Positions 18,732 to 28,128 are shown, counted from the stretch's first letter. The stretch: DNA of 64,000 nucleotides from Plantibacter sp. Leaf314 (GCF_001423185.1 NZ_LMOB01000001.1:1843889-1907888); one strand, 5' to 3'. Notes: generated from the sequence alone by a model not told the origin. Translations and numbers: made by a program.

Positions 18732-19760
18732 CTACACGTCGTGATGAAGCGTGGCCAGCGCATTCGAGAGCGCCCGAAGCGCGCTCCCTCCAGCGACCTC
18801 GGCTCCAGAGCTCGACTCGACGGCCGGCACGATGTTGACGAACACGAAACCGGCCGCGTTTCTCACTGCGACGCGGACCGCTTCCGTACCGGCGGCACCG
18901 ACGGACTCGATCTCCGCGGACCGGAACGAGGCGATGACTCCAGGACCATTCGACGTCACACCCCAGAACGACAACGTGTCGGCCGAAATGACGAATGCAA
19001 CCGTGATCATGGACCGCCGCAGCCGACGCGCTCCGTCTGCGTCGAGGACACGCAACGCGGTCGCGAGTTCGTCGCCACCAATCACGAGTTGCGCGTGGTC
19101 GCCGGATTGTCGACGGGTTCTCAAGAACTCGCGCAAGAGCGCCGCCCGTCTCCGATAGCCGCGCATGACGAAGAAGCGGAGAAGAACGAATACGGCCCCA
19201 ATCCCGAGCAGGAGCGCGACCCAAGCGACGATCGAGTCGACGGAGGCGCCCGCGAACGTCACCGCGAGGGACACCACGATCGCCAGGCCGCTCGCGACCA
19301 CGACAGCCACGGTCACGATGCGGAAGAAGCGCGCGGTGAACAGCACCGGCTTCGCCTCATGCTTCCGGTCGCCGGCTACTCGACCATCGAGGACGCGACC
19401 CGCTCGCGCGGCTGCGACGCGTTCGCGCCACAGCTTCCGCGTCAACGCGGCTTCGCCTGGCAGACGGATGATCGCCCCGGTCCGGGGATCGCGTTGCGGT
19501 ACATCTGGATGCACGACGGACAGCGTCGTGTAACCCGCGCTCAGCTCCTCGGCTTCGCGACGCTTGAACGGAATCGGGGCAAAGTACCCGATGAACATGA
19601 GAACGAGGACTGCCATGGCTCCACCCATGAAGCCGTTGAAGCACAGCCAGAGTCCGGCTGTGACCTCGACGAACGTGGAGAACGCTATTCCAAGCGCGAC
19701 GTTCCGCAGAGTTCTGGCGGACCAGCCCGCTACGCGGACGCCGCCCCATTCATCAGTCAT
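18732..19760 (-). CDS. Unrecognised membrane protein
   Basis: 342 residues. Two hydrophobic helices near the N-terminus (about 23-62), a basic cytoplasmic loop (RRLPGEAALTRKLWRERV region), two more helices (about 145-195), a second basic stretch (RGYRRRAALLREFLRTRR) and a soluble C-terminal domain (about 215-342) with little hydrophobicity. The arrangement suggests a membrane sensor or scaffold, but no family was recognised. Base composition is somewhat lower in G+C than its neighbours, which may point to acquisition. The 248-base gap upstream (19761-20008) shows nothing clear. Confidence 0.65.
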   Translation of the reverse strand: MTDEWGGVRVAGWSARTLRNVALGIAFSTFVEVTAGLWLCFNGFMGGAMAVLVLMFIGYFAPIPFKRREAEELSAGYTTLSVVHPDVPQRDPRTGAIIRLPGEAALTRKLWRERVAAARAGRVLDGRVAGDRKHEAKPVLFTARFFRIVTVAVVVASGLAIVVSLAVTFAGASVDSIVAWVALLLGIGAVFVLLRFFVMRGYRRRAALLREFLRTRRQSGDHAQLVIGGDELATALRVLDADGARRLRRSMITVAFVISADTLSFWGVTSNGPGVIASFRSAEIESVGAAGTEAVRVAVRNAAGFVFVNIVPAVESSSGAEVAGGSALRALSNALATLHHDV

Positions 19761-20008
19761 CCGCGATCGCCAGTCCCCACTTTTTGCCCGGTCGAATGCA
19801 GTGTACGAGGCGCCGGATTAAGCCATGAACCGATATCTCGCAAACCGCCGTGTTCGAGTTGCTGGGTTGTGTGGGTCGTGAGTCTGGAAGACGACTTTCG
19901 CAATTCCGAACGACCAGAAGGCTGTGGCGCAGCCGAGGTCGCTGGAGGCCCGCGGTTCTCTGCAGCATCCGTCCTGAATCACCCGCCCGCAATCTAGGAT
20001 CGACAGTC

Positions 20009-20392
20009 ATGGACCTGAACCGCTCACTGCTCGTGTACGACGGCGACTGCGCCTTCTGCACCACCTGGGTGGAGCGACTGAAGAACGTGTTGGCCGTCTT
20101 CCCGGAGGCACAGCCGTGGCAGTGGCTCGACCTGGACGAGGTCGGCCTCACGAACAGCGATGTCACGACCGCGGCCTGGTTCCTGTCGGGCGAACGACGG
20201 CACCGCGGACACGCCGCCTTCGCCGCCCTGTTGCGCATGCAGCCCGCGTTCGGCTGGCGGTTCCTCGGCAACCTGCTGGTGACACCGCCGTTCTCGTGGG
20301 CCGCGCGAGTCGGATACTTCCTCGTCGCCCGCTACCGGCATCGCCTCCCCGGCGGCACGCCCGCCTGCGCACTGCCCCGGCCGACGAGCTAA
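20009..20392 (+). CDS. DCC1-like thiol-disulfide oxidoreductase (DUF393)
   Basis: 127 residues. The diagnostic DGDCAFCTTW (D-x-x-C-x-x-C) lies at residues ~11-20, followed by the conserved AAFAALLRMQPAFGW and VARYRHRLPGGTPACALP end. The family is thioredoxin-like and usually of unknown substrate. It is convergent with the lactate permease gene. Confidence 0.85.
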   Translation: MDLNRSLLVYDGDCAFCTTWVERLKNVLAVFPEAQPWQWLDLDEVGLTNSDVTTAAWFLSGERRHRGHAAFAALLRMQPAFGWRFLGNLLVTPPFSWAARVGYFLVARYRHRLPGGTPACALPRPTS

Positions 20393-20485
20393 TTGCTCCA
20401 GAGCTAGACGCCCGCGCAGCGCTCGCACGGTGTCGGTCAGCCCGCTCGCCGCCACTGGTGCCCGCCCCCCCTGGACGCCGACGAC

Positions 20486-22111
20486 TCAGCCGACCACCAC
20501 GAACGACAGCACCAACGTCCAGACGCTCAACACGGCGAGGATGCCGACGCTGTAGGCGATGGAAGCACGCAGGATCTCACTCTCCCGACCTGACAAGCCG
20601 ACCGCACCTGCGGCGATGGCGATCGACTGCGGGGAGATGACCTTGGCTGCGGCACCTCCCGCGGTGTTCGCCGCCACCAGGAGCGTCGCGTCGACGCCGA
20701 TGCGTCCGGCTGTCGTCGCCTGGAGCTGGGCGAACAAGGTGTTGTTGTTGACGACGGAACCGGTGAGGAACACGCCGACCCACCCGATGACGGGTGCCAG
20801 CAGGGGGAAGAGCGCCCCCGCCCCGGCGAGGGCGGTGCCGATGCTGGCCGAACCGCCCGACAGGTTCGCGATCTGTGCAAGGACGAGGATCGCGGCGATG
20901 AGGATCAACGCCCGCCAGAGATCCGCAAGGGTGGAGCGGAGTTCCGCCCAGACGACCGCCGCGGTCAGCGACCGTGTGGTCAGGGCGGTGACGATCACCG
21001 CGAGGAGGATCGCCGTACCGGTGGCTCCGAGCGGGGACCAGCTCCACACGGTCTGGACCACCGTCCCTCCAGCGGTCGTGATCCGTCCCGTCACGCCTGC
21101 GACAGGGACGTCGACCACCGACCACGCCAACCCGCCGCCGGGTGCGAACAGGGCCTTGAACGCCGGTGTGCTCCACACGAACACGAGCACCGTCAGGACG
21201 TAGAACGGGCTCCACGCCGCAAGGACCTCCCGAGGCGTGTGACGATCCATCTCGACGACCGCGGCGCCGTCCTCACGGAACACCCGCCGCGGCGACCAGA
21301 CGAACCGCAGTGCGGCGAGGGTGAGCATGCCGAGGAGCCCCGGCAGGATCGCAGCGAGTTCCGGGCCCAAGAAGAGCAGGACGGCGGCCTGGCTGCCACT
21401 GAAGACCACGCTGACGGCGAGGGTCGCAGGCCAGGTCTCGCGGAGACCGCGGAACCCGTCCAGGATCACGACCAGGAGGAACGGGATCAAGAACGTCACC
21501 GGCTGCAGGATGAAGGCGAGATCGCGGGAGAGGTCCATGACGTCGACGCCGCCGACCTGAGCACCCACGATGACGGGGATTCCCACAGCCCCGTACGCGC
21601 CGGCCGCGAAGTTCGCGACGAGGCTGACCATCGCCGCTCGGACCGGCCGGAATCCCAGCTGGACGAGCATGGCCGCGCAGATCGCGATGGGGACCCCGAA
21701 GCCGGCGACGCCCTCGAGGAACGCTCCGAAACAGAGACTGATGAGGAGCACCTGGATGCGCTGGTCCGGCGAAATCAACGCGATCGACGAGCGGATGACC
21801 GAGAACTTCCCGCTTGCGACCGCCATCCGGTACAACCAGACCGACATGACGATGATGTACGCGATCGGCCAGACGGCGTTCAGCACGCCGAGGAGTCCGG
21901 CACCCGCGGCCGAGGGGGCGGGCATGCCGAACACACCGATGGCGACGACGAGCTCGGCGGCGAGCGCGACGGCTGCCGCCTGGAGCCCCGTCAGTTTGAA
22001 GACGACGAGGCAGAGCAGGAAGATCACGATGGGGACGGCGGCGACGAGGGCGGACAGCCAGGGCGCGCCGAGCGGGTCGAGGCCTTGGAGCCAGGTGTCC
22101 TGAGGTGACAT
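20486..22111 (-). CDS. lctP: L-lactate permease
   Basis: 541 residues, LctP family, about thirteen helices. Recognisable segments are GAFLEGVAGFGVPIAI, GVFLTGSVVNNNTLFAQLQ and LLVAANTAGGAAAKVISPQS near the C-terminus. It moves lactate with protons across the membrane. ATG 22111 has GGTGAC upstream; the GTG at 22120, which overlaps the ldh stop, would add three residues. Third gene of the usp-ldh-lctP operon. Confidence 0.92.
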   Translation of the reverse strand: MSPQDTWLQGLDPLGAPWLSALVAAVPIVIFLLCLVVFKLTGLQAAAVALAAELVVAIGVFGMPAPSAAGAGLLGVLNAVWPIAYIIVMSVWLYRMAVASGKFSVIRSSIALISPDQRIQVLLISLCFGAFLEGVAGFGVPIAICAAMLVQLGFRPVRAAMVSLVANFAAGAYGAVGIPVIVGAQVGGVDVMDLSRDLAFILQPVTFLIPFLLVVILDGFRGLRETWPATLAVSVVFSGSQAAVLLFLGPELAAILPGLLGMLTLAALRFVWSPRRVFREDGAAVVEMDRHTPREVLAAWSPFYVLTVLVFVWSTPAFKALFAPGGGLAWSVVDVPVAGVTGRITTAGGTVVQTVWSWSPLGATGTAILLAVIVTALTTRSLTAAVVWAELRSTLADLWRALILIAAILVLAQIANLSGGSASIGTALAGAGALFPLLAPVIGWVGVFLTGSVVNNNTLFAQLQATTAGRIGVDATLLVAANTAGGAAAKVISPQSIAIAAGAVGLSGRESEILRASIAYSVGILAVLSVWTLVLSFVVVG

Positions 22112-22116
22112 GGTCG

Positions 22117-23070
22117 TCACCGTGCCAGTCCGGCGATGACGGACGACAACGCATCCGCGGACCGTCCGAGCAGCGTGAGCTCCGAGTCGGAGAAGGGGGT
22201 GTTCCTCACGGGTTCGGCGCCGGTGGCACCCACGATCGACGGCACCGACAGCGCGACACCGTTGATCCCGTGGAAGTCGGTCAAGACGGTGCTCACCGGC
22301 AGGACCGCTCGTTCGTCCTGCAGGACGGCCTCGACGATCCGCGCACTGGACAGACCGATCGCGTAGTTGGTGGCACCCTTGCCCTTGATCACCCGGTACG
22401 CGGCGTCGCGCACGTCGATGGCGATGCGGTCCAGTTCCTCCACCGTCATCCTCGGGCACGTGTCGGTCTGCCATTCGAGGATCGGCACCGGCCCGATCAT
22501 CGCTTCCGACCAGAGCGGGAACTCGGTGTCGCCGTGTTCTCCGACGATGTTGGCGTGCACGCTGCTCGTGGACACGCCTGCGCGCTGCGCGAGCTTCCAC
22601 CTCAGTCGGGACGTGTCGAGCACGGTGCCCGAGGAGAAGATCCGATGGTGCGGGAGGCCGGACGCCTCGGCGGCGATGACGGTGAGCACATCGCACGGAT
22701 TGGTGACGAGCATGAACACCGCGTCGGGCGCGACCTCGAGCAGGCCGGGCATCATGCCCTCGATGATCCCCGCGTTCACGTCGGCGAGTTCGGTGCGCGA
22801 CTGCCCGGGATGTTGCTTGGCTCCGGCGGTGATGACCACGACGTGCGAACCCTCCGCCACGGCGAGGTCCGAGCCGCCGGTGATCTCGCTCGCGCCGACG
22901 AACTGGGTGCCGTGGGCCAGGTCCAGCACCTCGGCTTCGACCTTGTCCGTCGCGATGTCGTAGAGGGCGACGTGCCGTGCGGATCCTCGGATCAAGGCAG
23001 CGTAGGCGACACTTGCGCCGACGCTTCCGGCGCCGACGACGGTCAGTTTGCTGTTCTCTCTGGTGGCCAT
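22117..23070 (-). CDS. ldh: L-lactate dehydrogenase
   Basis: 317 residues. NAD-binding VVGAGSVGASVAYA, TNPCDVLTVIAAEASGLP, FSSGTVLDTSRLRWKLA and the catalytic histidine in GEHGDTEFPLWS identify L-LDH rather than malate dehydrogenase. It interconverts pyruvate and L-lactate with NADH. ATG 23070 is six bases after AGGA; an ATG two codons earlier (23076) abuts that site. It follows the universal stress protein by 37 bases and its stop overlaps the permease region, so production and export (or import and use) of lactate are linked. Confidence 0.94.
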   Translation of the reverse strand: MATRENSKLTVVGAGSVGASVAYAALIRGSARHVALYDIATDKVEAEVLDLAHGTQFVGASEITGGSDLAVAEGSHVVVITAGAKQHPGQSRTELADVNAGIIEGMMPGLLEVAPDAVFMLVTNPCDVLTVIAAEASGLPHHRIFSSGTVLDTSRLRWKLAQRAGVSTSSVHANIVGEHGDTEFPLWSEAMIGPVPILEWQTDTCPRMTVEELDRIAIDVRDAAYRVIKGKGATNYAIGLSSARIVEAVLQDERAVLPVSTVLTDFHGINGVALSVPSIVGATGAEPVRNTPFSDSELTLLGRSADALSSVIAGLAR

Positions 23071-23107
23071 GTTCATTCCTGTCGTTGCGCTGGTGGAGGG
23101 ACGGACG

Positions 23108-23971
23108 TCAGGGCAGGACCATGACGGGGACGTTCGCGTTGATGAGCACCTCGTGGAGGGTGCCGCCGACTCCGGCGGTGGCGACGCGACGAGAGCGACC
23201 CATGACGAGGAGTGCGCGATCCCGTGCGAGGTTGAGCATCGCCTCCGCGGGTCGCCGGTTGGCCAGGTGGCGGCTGATCTCGAGTCCGGGCGCCACTGCC
23301 CGGGCAGCCTCGAAGGCCTCGCGCAGGACCGCCTCGCCCAGCTGTCGTCGCTCGGACGTGGCGTCGACGGCGATGGCATGGACGAGGCCGAGGGCACACT
23401 GCCGAGCCACGGCCTCCTCCGCACCGACGCGGGCCAGCCGCGAGGACTCCGGCGTCCCGTCGATCGCCACGAGGACGCCGGCTCGGAATCGGAGATCCGC
23501 CGCGGGGACGACCGTGAGCGGGCCGGACACGAGGGCGGCGAGCTGGACACTGCGAGCGCCGAAGAGTCGACCGTGAGCGTATCCCGTCTTGTCCGACCCG
23601 ATCACGACGAGGTCGTCGGGTCGGGCGGCGGCCGCCAACGATGCGGCGACCGGCCCGGCGATGAGCCGGGTCGTGACGGCGATCCCGGGGTGCTGCTCCG
23701 TCAGGAGCGCGACCGTCTCCGACAACAGCTGTGCACGGGCGTGGTCGCTGTCGCTCGCGCTCGTGCCGCTCATGGCTCCGGCGTCGTCGTCGACGACCCC
23801 CACCAGGTGCACGTCACGGTGGTTCCGGGCTGCCCAGGTGACGGCCCAGTCGAGTGCTGTGACCCCTGCCGAGGATCCGTCGAACCCGACGACGCATCGA
23901 CCGCGTCCTTCGCTCGGCGGTCCGCTCACCGTCATCCGTGCCCGCTGCGGCAGCGTCGTCGTCTTGTCCAC
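23108..23971 (-). CDS. Tandem universal stress protein (UspA type)
   Basis: 287 residues, two Usp domains: CVVGFDGSSAGVTALDWAV begins the first and GVLVAIDGTPESSRLARVG the second. The C-terminal ATP-loop reads LLVMGRSRRVATAGVGGTLH, close to G-x2-G-x9-G-S/T. GTG 23971 has GGGGAG eight bases upstream. First gene of the operon with ldh and lctP, and divergent from the DevS-like kinase; tandem Usp genes are common members of DosR regulons in actinobacteria. Confidence 0.9.
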   Translation of the reverse strand: MDKTTTLPQRARMTVSGPPSEGRGRCVVGFDGSSAGVTALDWAVTWAARNHRDVHLVGVVDDDAGAMSGTSASDSDHARAQLLSETVALLTEQHPGIAVTTRLIAGPVAASLAAAARPDDLVVIGSDKTGYAHGRLFGARSVQLAALVSGPLTVVPAADLRFRAGVLVAIDGTPESSRLARVGAEEAVARQCALGLVHAIAVDATSERRQLGEAVLREAFEAARAVAPGLEISRHLANRRPAEAMLNLARDRALLVMGRSRRVATAGVGGTLHEVLINANVPVMVLP

Positions 23972-24039
23972 AGTCGTTCTCCCCTCGTTCTGACGGTCCT
24001 GGTAGATTCAACTCTTCAGCGACGCGAGCGCCTGCCATA

Positions 24040-24056
24040 GGGCCGGAAGTCCCATC
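24040..24056 (-). promoter_or_regulatory. DosR/DevR-type box in the divergent usp / kinase promoter
   Basis: On the minus strand it reads ATGGGACTTCCGGCCCT, fitting the mycobacterial DosR pattern GGGACTTnnGGCCCT. It sits 69 bases before the usp start and 27 before the kinase start. A second site of the same form is at 26756-26770. The DevR-like regulator encoded next door is the obvious candidate to bind it. Confidence 0.65.
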
Positions 24057-24082
24057 GGATCGAACCCTTCCCAAGGAGCCCT

Positions 24083-25822
24083 GTGCGCACGGACCCACCC
24101 ATCGGCTTTCCGGAGCTGCCGAGGTCGGAACTCGAGAAGGCCATCGACGAGCTGGTCCAGAAGGCGCAGAGCGTGCTCCACACGCAGGGGCGGCTCCGTG
24201 ACCTCCTCTCGGCCACGCGAGCGATCACCGAGGACCTCGACGTGGAGGTCGTGCTGCGGCGCATCACGCAAGCAGCCGTCGATCTCGCCGGCGCGCGGTT
24301 CGGTGCGCTCGGGGTCATCGGGCCGGATGGAACGCTCGAACAGTTCATCCACGTCGGCATCGACACCGAAGCGGCACGGTCGATCGGTCATCTCCCCCGC
24401 GGGCTCGGTGTCCTGGGTGCGCTCATCGACGACCCGAGCCCGGTGCGTCTCGACCACCTCGCCGACCACGACCGGTTCGTTGGCTTCCCCGACGGGCACC
24501 CACCGATGGAGAGTTTTCTGGGCGTGCCCATCCAGGTCCGAGGACAGGTGTTCGGCAATCTCTACCTCACCGAGCGGACGGACGGTCCGTTCAGCGCCGA
24601 GGACGAGGAGCTCCTGCAGGCTTTGGCCGGTGCTGCGGGCGTCGCGATCGACAACGCGCGGCTGTTCGGCGAATCGCAACGCCGGCAACGCTGGGCGCTC
24701 GCTTCGGCCGAAGTGTCCTCCGCACTCCTCGATCAGGACGGCGCGGACCCGCTCGGCTTGATCGCAGCCTCCGTGATCCGTCTGACCGGGGCCGCCGTGG
24801 TGGCGCTGGTCGCCCGCACCGACTCCGACGCGTTCGCCACCGACATGGCCTGGGGTGACGACGCGGAGGCGTACCTCGGTCGCGTCTTCAGCGCCGCGTC
24901 GACACCGGCAGCCCAGGTCATCGCTTCGGGGAACCCCGCCCTGTCCCTCGGCCTTCCCCGTCCCGGGTCCCCAGACCAGAGCGACTTCACCGGCAGCGCC
25001 ATGATCGTCCCCCTGGCCCGGCCAGGTGGTGCCGACTCCGTCCTCCTCGTGGCCCGTCCCACCGGTTCTGCTCAGTTCGTCGAGCTGGACCTCGACATGA
25101 TCACGGACTTCGCCGCACAGGCGAGTGTCGCCTTGGAGCTCCGAAGCGCCCGTGAGGCGCGGGAACGCGTCGCGCTCCTGGAGGATCGGGAGCGGATCGC
25201 CCGCGACCTGCACGACAACGTCATCCAACGGTTGTTCGGGGCCGGCCTGGCGCTCAACGGCTTGGACCTGCACGCCCTCCCTCCGTCGGCGCGCGCTCGC
25301 GTGGACGGGATCTCCGACCTGCTCGACGAGGCGATCGCCGAGATACGGACCTCCGTGTTCGCCCTCCGAGCGACCCATCGACCGGAAGCCGACGCGCGTC
25401 ACCGCCTCCTCGATGTCGTCGGTGAAGCGGCCGGTTCCTTCCCGACGTCGCCACGGATCATCTTCGAGGGAGAGGTGGACCTCCTCGTGGCGGGCGTGCT
25501 GCTCGACGACGTCGAGGCGGTCGTCCGCGAGGGGTTGTCGAACGCCGCTCGTCACGCTCAGGCGACCTCGGTCACCGTCTCGATCACGATCGAACCGACT
25601 GCGGCATCACCGGCGAGCTCGTCCGCCGTCGTGGTGCGCGTCACCGACGACGGGCTCGGGCTCGGCGGCGACGGTCCCCGTGCGGCGAGCGGTATCGCCA
25701 ATCTGGCCGCGAGGGCGGCCTCGCACGGCGGATCGAGCGAGCTGACCCCCGGTGCCGAACACGGCGCCGTCTTGACCTGGCGTGCGCCGCTCCCTGAACC
25801 TTCGAAGGACTCCTCCCGATGA
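24083..25822 (+). CDS. GAF-domain sensor histidine kinase, DevS/DosS-like
   Basis: 579 residues. Two GAF domains (about 55-190 and 210-345; first contains GARFGALGVIGPDG and SFLGVPIQVRGQVFGNLYL), then HisKA_3 with EDRERIARDLHDNVIQRLF (phospho-acceptor His377) and a HATPase with EGLSNAARHA and DDGLGLGG. In mycobacterial DevS the first GAF carries heme and senses O2, NO or CO; a heme-ligand histidine cannot be assigned here by eye. GTG start with AAGGAG upstream. ATGA overlap with the next gene. Confidence 0.9.
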   Translation: MRTDPPIGFPELPRSELEKAIDELVQKAQSVLHTQGRLRDLLSATRAITEDLDVEVVLRRITQAAVDLAGARFGALGVIGPDGTLEQFIHVGIDTEAARSIGHLPRGLGVLGALIDDPSPVRLDHLADHDRFVGFPDGHPPMESFLGVPIQVRGQVFGNLYLTERTDGPFSAEDEELLQALAGAAGVAIDNARLFGESQRRQRWALASAEVSSALLDQDGADPLGLIAASVIRLTGAAVVALVARTDSDAFATDMAWGDDAEAYLGRVFSAASTPAAQVIASGNPALSLGLPRPGSPDQSDFTGSAMIVPLARPGGADSVLLVARPTGSAQFVELDLDMITDFAAQASVALELRSAREARERVALLEDRERIARDLHDNVIQRLFGAGLALNGLDLHALPPSARARVDGISDLLDEAIAEIRTSVFALRATHRPEADARHRLLDVVGEAAGSFPTSPRIIFEGEVDLLVAGVLLDDVEAVVREGLSNAARHAQATSVTVSITIEPTAASPASSSAVVVRVTDDGLGLGGDGPRAASGIANLAARAASHGGSSELTPGAEHGAVLTWRAPLPEPSKDSSR

Positions 25823-26454
25823 TCCGTGTCTTCCTCCTCGACGACCACGAACTGGTCCGACGGGGCATCACCGACGTCATCGAACGCGAACCGGACCTGA
25901 CGGTGGTCGGCGAAGCCGGCACGGTCCACGACGCGATCTCCCGGGTCGATGCGACGACCCCCGACGTGGTGGTGCTCGATGTGCGACTTCCGGATGGATC
26001 AGGGGTGGACGCCTGCCGCGACATCCGCTCGGCTCATCCGGACCTCCCCTGCATCATGCTCACCGCGTTCGACGACGACGACGCCCAGCAAGCCGCGGTG
26101 CTCGCGGGAGCGCAGGGATGGCTCTTGAAGGACATCCGCGGCGCCGGTCTCGTGAGCGCCATCCGTCAGGTGAGCGCGGGCGCCCAGCTCATGGACGCGG
26201 AACTCGTCCTTCGTGCGCGCAGACGACTGCTCGATCACCCCGCGACCGACGAGGCGCGTCTCACCCTGCGCGAGAGCCAGGTGCTGTCGCGCATCACCGA
26301 AGGCATGACGAACCGGCAGATCGGGGTGGACCTCGGTCTCGCCGAGAAGACGGTGAAGAACTACGTGTCGGGGCTGCTCGGCAAGATCGGTGTGGAGCGG
26401 CGGACCCAGGCTGCGGTGTACGGGCTCACCCACACCAACCGTCCGAGGCCCTGA
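25819..26454 (+). CDS. NarL/FixJ-family response regulator, DevR/DosR-like
   Basis: 211 residues. Receiver domain with DDHE near residue 9, phospho-acceptor Asp54 (VLDVRLPDGSGV) and WLLKDIRG lysine, then a LuxR-type helix-turn-helix (LTLRESQVLSRITEGMTNRQ, AEKTVKNYVSGLLGKIGVER). The KTVKNYVS recognition helix is that of DosR. Coupled to the kinase by ATGA. Likely binds the two boxes at 24040 and 26756, controlling usp-ldh-lctP and the small membrane protein. Confidence 0.9.
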   Translation: MIRVFLLDDHELVRRGITDVIEREPDLTVVGEAGTVHDAISRVDATTPDVVVLDVRLPDGSGVDACRDIRSAHPDLPCIMLTAFDDDDAQQAAVLAGAQGWLLKDIRGAGLVSAIRQVSAGAQLMDAELVLRARRRLLDHPATDEARLTLRESQVLSRITEGMTNRQIGVDLGLAEKTVKNYVSGLLGKIGVERRTQAAVYGLTHTNRPRP

Positions 26455-26482
26455 GGTCCTCAGCATCGAAGGGTGACCGCGG

Positions 26483-26650
26483 TCAGGGAGCTGAACGGCG
26501 GCCGGTCTCCGGTGGAGGACCGTCTGGCGCGGCGACCTCGTCGAGCGTGCCGTCGCGGTGTCGGTCGAGCGTGCCCTTGCGTGCGAGCCGCTCGCGGGTG
26601 GCGTGGCACAGCTGCTGCCATCGTGCGGTGTCCACCGTTCGTACCGTCAT
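26483..26650 (-). CDS. Possible small protein on the minus strand
   Basis: 55 residues from an ATG with GAGGA five bases upstream: MTVRTVDTARWQQLCHATRE at the start, a helical basic stretch RLARKGTLDRHRDG, and an acidic/proline end. Third-position G+C is high in its second half. It lies in the 402-base space between the response regulator and the membrane protein, which otherwise holds only the DosR-type box. No family recognised; it may be non-coding. Confidence 0.35.
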   Translation of the reverse strand: MTVRTVDTARWQQLCHATRERLARKGTLDRHRDGTLDEVAAPDGPPPETGRRSAP

Positions 26651-26755
26651 GCGTTCCTCGATCTGTCGTCGTGTCTGCTCAGGCAACCTCGCCCGAACCT
26701 GCCGCGGTAGGGCCGTTCGACCCTCCGTCCCGTCGAACAGCATCCGGAAACCCAT

Positions 26756-26770
26756 GGGACTTTCGGCCCT
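26756..26770 (+). promoter_or_regulatory. DosR/DevR-type box upstream of a small membrane protein
   Basis: GGGACTTTCGGCCCT, identical in form to the site at 24040-24056, 87 bases before the ATG at 26857, a normal distance for an activator site. It ties this gene to the adjacent two-component pair. Confidence 0.65.
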
Positions 26771-26856
26771 CACCTCGCGAAGGACGAGCGACGACGATGG
26801 TCTTCGAAGGCGCCGCTCCTCCCCCGTCCGCGCAGAACGAACAGAAAGCACACACC

Positions 26857-27345
26857 ATGAGCACCACGACCACCGACAGCGCTGCAGCCACCACGCTCAC
26901 GTCCCGCACTCGCCTGCTCGCCCGGTGGGCTGGAATCCTCGCCATCGTCGCCGGGATCGTCATGATCGTCGCGGGCGGCGTGGTGTGGGGCGTCGTCAGC
27001 TCACAGCTCGCCGACCAGCACATCACGGTGAGCGAGGACGCATCGTTCCTCGCCAACGCGCCGGTGACGGGCCCGTTCAGCGCGTTGGCGCAGGCTGACG
27101 CGATCAACATGCACGCCACCGCGATGGCAGACGGCAAGACCTACGCTCAGCTCGAGAAGGACGACCCGATCCGAGCGACCGTGATGGACGCGTCGTTCCT
27201 CCGCGCTTCGCTCTTCACCTCGGTCGTGTCGTTCGGCGTCGCCGTCTTCGCCATCGGAGTCGGCATCATCCTCGCCCTCCTGGGTTGGGCCACGACGGCG
27301 CTCAGCCGGGCCGTCCAGGTGGCCGCACCGCAGACGGACCTCTGA
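26857..27345 (+). CDS. Small membrane protein, putative member of the DevR-like regulon
   Basis: 162 residues with two membrane helices (about 25-49 and 118-142) and an external loop between them with SSQLADQHITVSEDASFLAN and INMHATAMADGKTYAQL. Homologous actinobacterial proteins often carry the misleading label aromatic ring-opening dioxygenase LigA; no dioxygenase features are present. ATG 26857 is preferred; an in-frame ATG at 26797 has a weaker context. A DosR-type box lies upstream. Function unknown. Confidence 0.75.
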   Translation: MSTTTTDSAAATTLTSRTRLLARWAGILAIVAGIVMIVAGGVVWGVVSSQLADQHITVSEDASFLANAPVTGPFSALAQADAINMHATAMADGKTYAQLEKDDPIRATVMDASFLRASLFTSVVSFGVAVFAIGVGIILALLGWATTALSRAVQVAAPQTDL

Positions 27346-27513
27346 GGCCTGTCGCCTCGTCGCACGTGGCGGATTCAGTCGTGGCGGAGCGCGGCACCCT
27401 CGACGGGTGTCGCGTTCCGCTGTCCTGTTCCGATGCCCGGGCGGATCCGACCGGGGCGCTGTAGGCGGCCTGGTCCCGCGGAGTGCCGGCACGCGCCCGG
27501 TAGCTTGGACATC

Positions 27514-28074
27514 ATGGTTGAGATCTCCGACTTCGTCACACACGGCCCTGTCCCGGAAGAGCTCATCGAGGAATATCGGGGCCGAGTCCCGGACGAACTC
27601 GTCGAGGTGTGGGAACGCTACGGGTACGGGACCTTCGGCCACGGCTTCCTGCGCGTCATCGATCCGAAACGCTACGAGGACCAGGTCGGCGACTGCATCG
27701 GCAAGACGCAGGGTGACGGCATCGCCATCCCGATCATGGTCACTGGTCTCGGTGACCTCATCACCTGGGAGCCGAGCATGGGCGTCGTCGGCATCCTCTT
27801 CCGAGAAGGCCGGACGGTGGGACTGAACTCCTCCGTCGACAACTTCCTCTTCATGGTCGATCTCGACGGACCCGACGAACTGTCCGACACCCTGCACTGG
27901 GACATCTTCCCCGAGGCGGTCGCGGCGCACGGCGACCTGCCCTACGAGGAGTCGTTCGTCTTCGAGCCATTGCTCTCGCTGGGCGGCACGGCCACGGTCG
28001 AGAACCTGCACAAGCGCGAGACCATCGCCGCGATCCAGGTCGCCGTCGACCTCCAGGGCGTCATCGGCCACTGA
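27514..28074 (+). CDS. GAD-like / DUF1851 domain protein
   Basis: 186 residues. The N-terminal FVTHGPVPEELIEEYRGRVP and ERYGYGTFGHGFLRVIDP match GAD-like domains, and the C-terminal part (LHWDIFPEAVAAHGDLPYEE) matches the DUF1851 family, which includes Tdi1-type immunity proteins against toxins. No toxin gene is adjacent, so here it may be an orphan. Soluble, monocistronic. Confidence 0.7.
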   Translation: MVEISDFVTHGPVPEELIEEYRGRVPDELVEVWERYGYGTFGHGFLRVIDPKRYEDQVGDCIGKTQGDGIAIPIMVTGLGDLITWEPSMGVVGILFREGRTVGLNSSVDNFLFMVDLDGPDELSDTLHWDIFPEAVAAHGDLPYEESFVFEPLLSLGGTATVENLHKRETIAAIQVAVDLQGVIGH

Positions 28075-28128
28075 CCGCCGTGCGGCCGTGTCGGCAGGCC
28101 TACGGCGCCCACTCGGCATCGAGCCACG

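Noticed and set aside
18559..19224. Open frame across the tRNA on the minus strand, ending in MTGIEPALSAWEAEVLPLNY-like text
   Set aside because: That text is the well-known antisense translation of a tRNA-Gly gene and the rest lies opposite another gene; not a protein.
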